NCBI GenBank assembly: GCA_937901745.1
Contig: CALGSZ010000036.1
Location: 1-16,788, forward strand
Reading direction: 5' to 3'
From: an uncultured Chloroflexota bacterium
GTDB taxonomy: Bacteria; Chloroflexota; Chloroflexia; Thermomicrobiales; UBA6265
Length of the DNA stretch: 16,788 bases
Positions 15,257 to 16,788 of this stretch are shown here, in pieces. A model generated the notes under the pieces. It had not been told where the DNA came from. It was given only the letters and a program-made list of their open reading frames with translations, and ran no database searches. Each line of letters begins with the position of its first letter. The stretch's first letter is position 1. A program made the translations under genes and the position numbers.

Positions 15257-15390
15257 GAGAACCCTCCGTCTCGGTGATCACCCGCCACGCTGCATGGATT
15301 GAGACTGCCGCGGCCCGCCGGCGGGACATGACCGGCAAGGGCTCGCAGCGCGGCATGGTCGGAAACGTCAAGGCATGGCCTGCCGGCCGC

Positions 15391-15424
15391 TGTCTACCGT
15401 AGCAACGGCCGGAGGAGAGTTCAA
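15391..15424 (-). promoter_or_regulatory. Candidate promoter of the SH3b-NlpC gene
   Basis: On the minus strand TTGAAC (15424-15419) stands 17 bp before TACGGT (15401-15396), a plausible but weak -35/-10 pair. It overlaps a CGGTAGACA box (15399-15391) like those before other genes here. Either choice leaves a leader of about 130 nt, longer than for the other genes. The leader and the 15425-15508 spacer hold no gene. The spacer is noticeably less GC-rich than its surroundings. Confidence 0.35.
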
Positions 15425-15508
15425 CCTTGGAATCCGCGTACTAGAGACGGAGCGCCAATATTGAAACTAAGGTACTGGTCGAAATGCCTTTGACAATGAG
15501 GAACAGGT

Positions 15509-16582
15509 CTATGCCTCACTCTCGTCCTTCGACCAGGCGCGTTGGAGGAGGCGGAGCCAGTTGCCGTGCATGACCCCTTCGATGTCGCTCTCGGCGTAGC
15601 CGCGCTCGCGGAGGAGGTCGGGGATTCGCTGGAGGTCGGCGATGGTGTCGAGGTCGCGCGGGGTCTGCTCGATGCCGTAGCCGCCGTCGAGGTCGCTGCC
15701 GATGGCGACGTGGCGGGCGTTGCCGGCGAGCTGGCAGATGTGGTCGATGTGGTCGACGACGTTGTTGAGGGTGACGTTCTCGTTGGTGGTGACGCCGCGA
15801 ATCCAGCCGGGTTGGAGCATCCAGGCGTCGAGGACGGCGCCGATCACGGCGTCGCGCTCGATCAGCGCGCGGATCATGTCGTCGGAGAGTTGCCGGTCGC
15901 CGGGGACGAGGGCGCGGCAGTTGGAGTGGCTGGCGAGAGTAGGGCCGGAGAAGGCGTCCAGGGCTTGCCAGAAGGAATCGTCCGAGAGGTGGGAGACGTC
16001 CAGGATCATGCCGGCGCGCTCCATCTCCTCGAGGAGGTCGCGGCCTTCCGCCGTCAGGCCGCCGACGCTCTCGGTGCCATAGGCGTAGGCGCTGGGTCCG
16101 TAGTGGGCGAGGCCGACGACACGCAGGCCATCTTCCCACCAGAGCGGAAGCTGAGCTGGCTCGACGATCGGGTCGGCGCCCTCCATGGTGATGACGACGC
16201 CAAACGGCGTGCGGTCCGGGTCGCGCTTCCACTGCTCGACGTGGGCGGCGACGGACGGCCAATCCGCGAGGATGCGCATGACGCCTTGCCGCTGTAGCTC
16301 GCGATAGTAGGCGAGCTGGCCCTGAGCCTGGGCGTAGGCGATCTCGTGGGTGCGGAAGTCGATCTCCGAGTTGCGGCCGGAGCGGGCGCGGGCGAGAACC
16401 GTGACGAAGGAGATCCCGACCTCGCCACGGCGCATATCGGGTAGGCCGACCGTGCCCGCGGCCCGCCCCTTCTGCGTCATGCCCTGCTCCTCGGCGCGGA
16501 TCGCGTGGGCGCCCTTCCGCAGATCGCGGTTCCAGTAGAGGGCGTTCATGGCGAGATCGAGATGACCGTCGATCAAGAGCAT
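15509..16582 (-). CDS. M19 family zinc dipeptidase (membrane/renal dipeptidase-like)
   Basis: This 357-residue cytosolic amidohydrolase-fold enzyme is predicted to hydrolyse dipeptides, including those with a D-residue at the C-terminus. The metal and substrate residues of M19 are present: H7 and D9 in 'DGHLDL', the bridging E134 in 'ITMEGADP', H198 in 'DVSHLSD', H219 and R223 in 'ASHSNCRAL', and D297 in 'IGSDLDGGYG'. The length is close to that of bacterial relatives. There is no signal peptide. The ATG at 16582 starts the family core ('MLLIDGHLD') and has GGAG 8 nt upstream; an in-frame extension to 16741 is unlike the family and would run through the promoter. A GGTAGAATC box and a palindrome lie just upstream. 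It may work with the other peptide-degrading enzymes of the window, but it is not in an operon with them. Confidence 0.9.
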   Translation of the reverse strand: MLLIDGHLDLAMNALYWNRDLRKGAHAIRAEEQGMTQKGRAAGTVGLPDMRRGEVGISFVTVLARARSGRNSEIDFRTHEIAYAQAQGQLAYYRELQRQGVMRILADWPSVAAHVEQWKRDPDRTPFGVVITMEGADPIVEPAQLPLWWEDGLRVVGLAHYGPSAYAYGTESVGGLTAEGRDLLEEMERAGMILDVSHLSDDSFWQALDAFSGPTLASHSNCRALVPGDRQLSDDMIRALIERDAVIGAVLDAWMLQPGWIRGVTTNENVTLNNVVDHIDHICQLAGNARHVAIGSDLDGGYGIEQTPRDLDTIADLQRIPDLLRERGYAESDIEGVMHGNWLRLLQRAWSKDESEA

Positions 16583-16600
16583 CGTGATTTCTCCACTTGT

Positions 16601-16625
16601 ACTTGTTGGCGAACCGTTCGCAAGT
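16601..16625. promoter_or_regulatory. Palindrome / hairpin in the dipeptidase leader (operator candidate)
   Basis: GCGAAC (16609-16614) and GTTCGC (16616-16621) form a perfect palindrome around one C. A wider pairing of ACTTG (16601-16605) with CAAGT (16621-16625) extends it, and ACTTGT is tandemly repeated at 16595-16606. It starts about 7-8 bp after the candidate -10 box and ends about 19 bp before the ATG on the minus strand. That is the expected place for a repressor site or a translation-blocking hairpin. Confidence 0.45.
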
Positions 16626-16631
16626 GAGCGG

Positions 16632-16640
16632 GATTCTACC
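16632..16640 (-). promoter_or_regulatory. Candidate extended -10 promoter box of the dipeptidase gene (GGTAGAATC)
   Basis: On the minus strand CCGGTAGAATC contains TAGAAT (16638-16633), ending 50 bp before the ATG at 16582. It is identical over nine bases to the box before the M29 gene. No -35 hexamer is apparent. Upstream, 16641-16788 shows no gene start, end or other feature I can support. Confidence 0.45.
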
Positions 16641-16788
16641 GGAGGGTATTGGGCTTTGCCGCGCGGCCGACAAGGGCCCGTCAGCATCGTTGCAGATGAG
16701 CTCCGTGTCGGTTGAATGAGGTTGCGTCGACTCCCTGGCATCTCGATTGCGCGAGGTGGGTCTTGCCTGCCCCACGCCTTTGTCGCGA

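Noticed and set aside
15257..15395. Possible c-di-AMP (ydaO-type) riboswitch in the leader of the NlpC/P60 gene
   Set aside because: Such riboswitches often precede cell-wall peptidase genes, and a TTTCCGACC word is present, but I could not lay out the other conserved blocks. A covariance-model search would decide.
15490..15518. Perfect TTGACA on the plus strand near the end of the dipeptidase gene
   Set aside because: No -10 hexamer lies 15-19 bp downstream, and it would drive only antisense transcription.
16583..16741. 53-residue N-terminal extension of the dipeptidase
   Set aside because: M19 proteins start close to the HxD motif. The extension is low-quality sequence and includes the promoter-like box and palindrome, while the ATG at 16582 has its own ribosome site.

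Overview
This is a GC-rich bacterial chromosomal segment, almost fully coding, with twelve complete protein genes on both strands. I see no tRNA, rRNA, CRISPR array, transposase, integrase or phage gene. The best lineage guess is Chloroflexota, near Thermomicrobia/Sphaerobacter. This is an inference from high GC, exported proteins ending in Ala/Thr/Pro strings such as 'TPVAATP', a DUF3352-type protein, an M29 aminopeptidase and a class 2 PyrD. It has not been tested by a search.

Layout. 29-970 (-): a DUF849/BKACE Claisen-type enzyme. 971-1360: a non-coding stretch with GC-rich hairpins and two related short repeats. 1361-2314 (-): an exported lytic transglycosylase with a Pro/Thr/Glu-rich tail. 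2546-9188 (+): a run of four genes, namely an aspartoacylase/DoeB-like zinc deacylase, a large exported class C-type serine hydrolase, an exported DUF3352-like protein and an ORF12-like class A-fold serine hydrolase. 9192-10202 (-): D-lactate dehydrogenase, meeting the previous gene tail to tail with 3 bp between stop codons. 10384-11925 (+): an M29 aminopeptidase followed by a RidA-family protein. 12053-13141 (+): quinone-dependent dihydroorotate dehydrogenase, followed by a strong hairpin terminator. 13217-15256 (-): an exported cell-wall hydrolase with six SH3b repeats and an NlpC/P60 domain. 15509-16582 (-): an M19 membrane-type dipeptidase.

How the genes fit together. There is no single dedicated pathway or operon. 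The recurring theme is envelope turnover and peptide or amino-acid use: two peptidoglycan hydrolases, two penicillin-binding-fold serine hydrolases, an aminopeptidase, a dipeptidase, an N-acyl amino-acid deacylase, a reactive-imine deaminase relative and a beta-keto acid cleavage enzyme. PyrD and LdhA are ordinary metabolic genes. I do not see a convincing new multi-gene system.

The most useful unexplained signals are these: a recurring CGGTA(G/C)A(A/C)T box about 40-66 bp before most of the start codons, usually without a matching -35; a hairpin/palindrome in the presumed leader of the dipeptidase gene; a 40-nt compound hairpin before the DUF3352 gene; a fixed 35-residue Cys-Cys spacing in only the middle three SH3b repeats; and active-site substitutions in the RidA, BKACE and class A-fold proteins.
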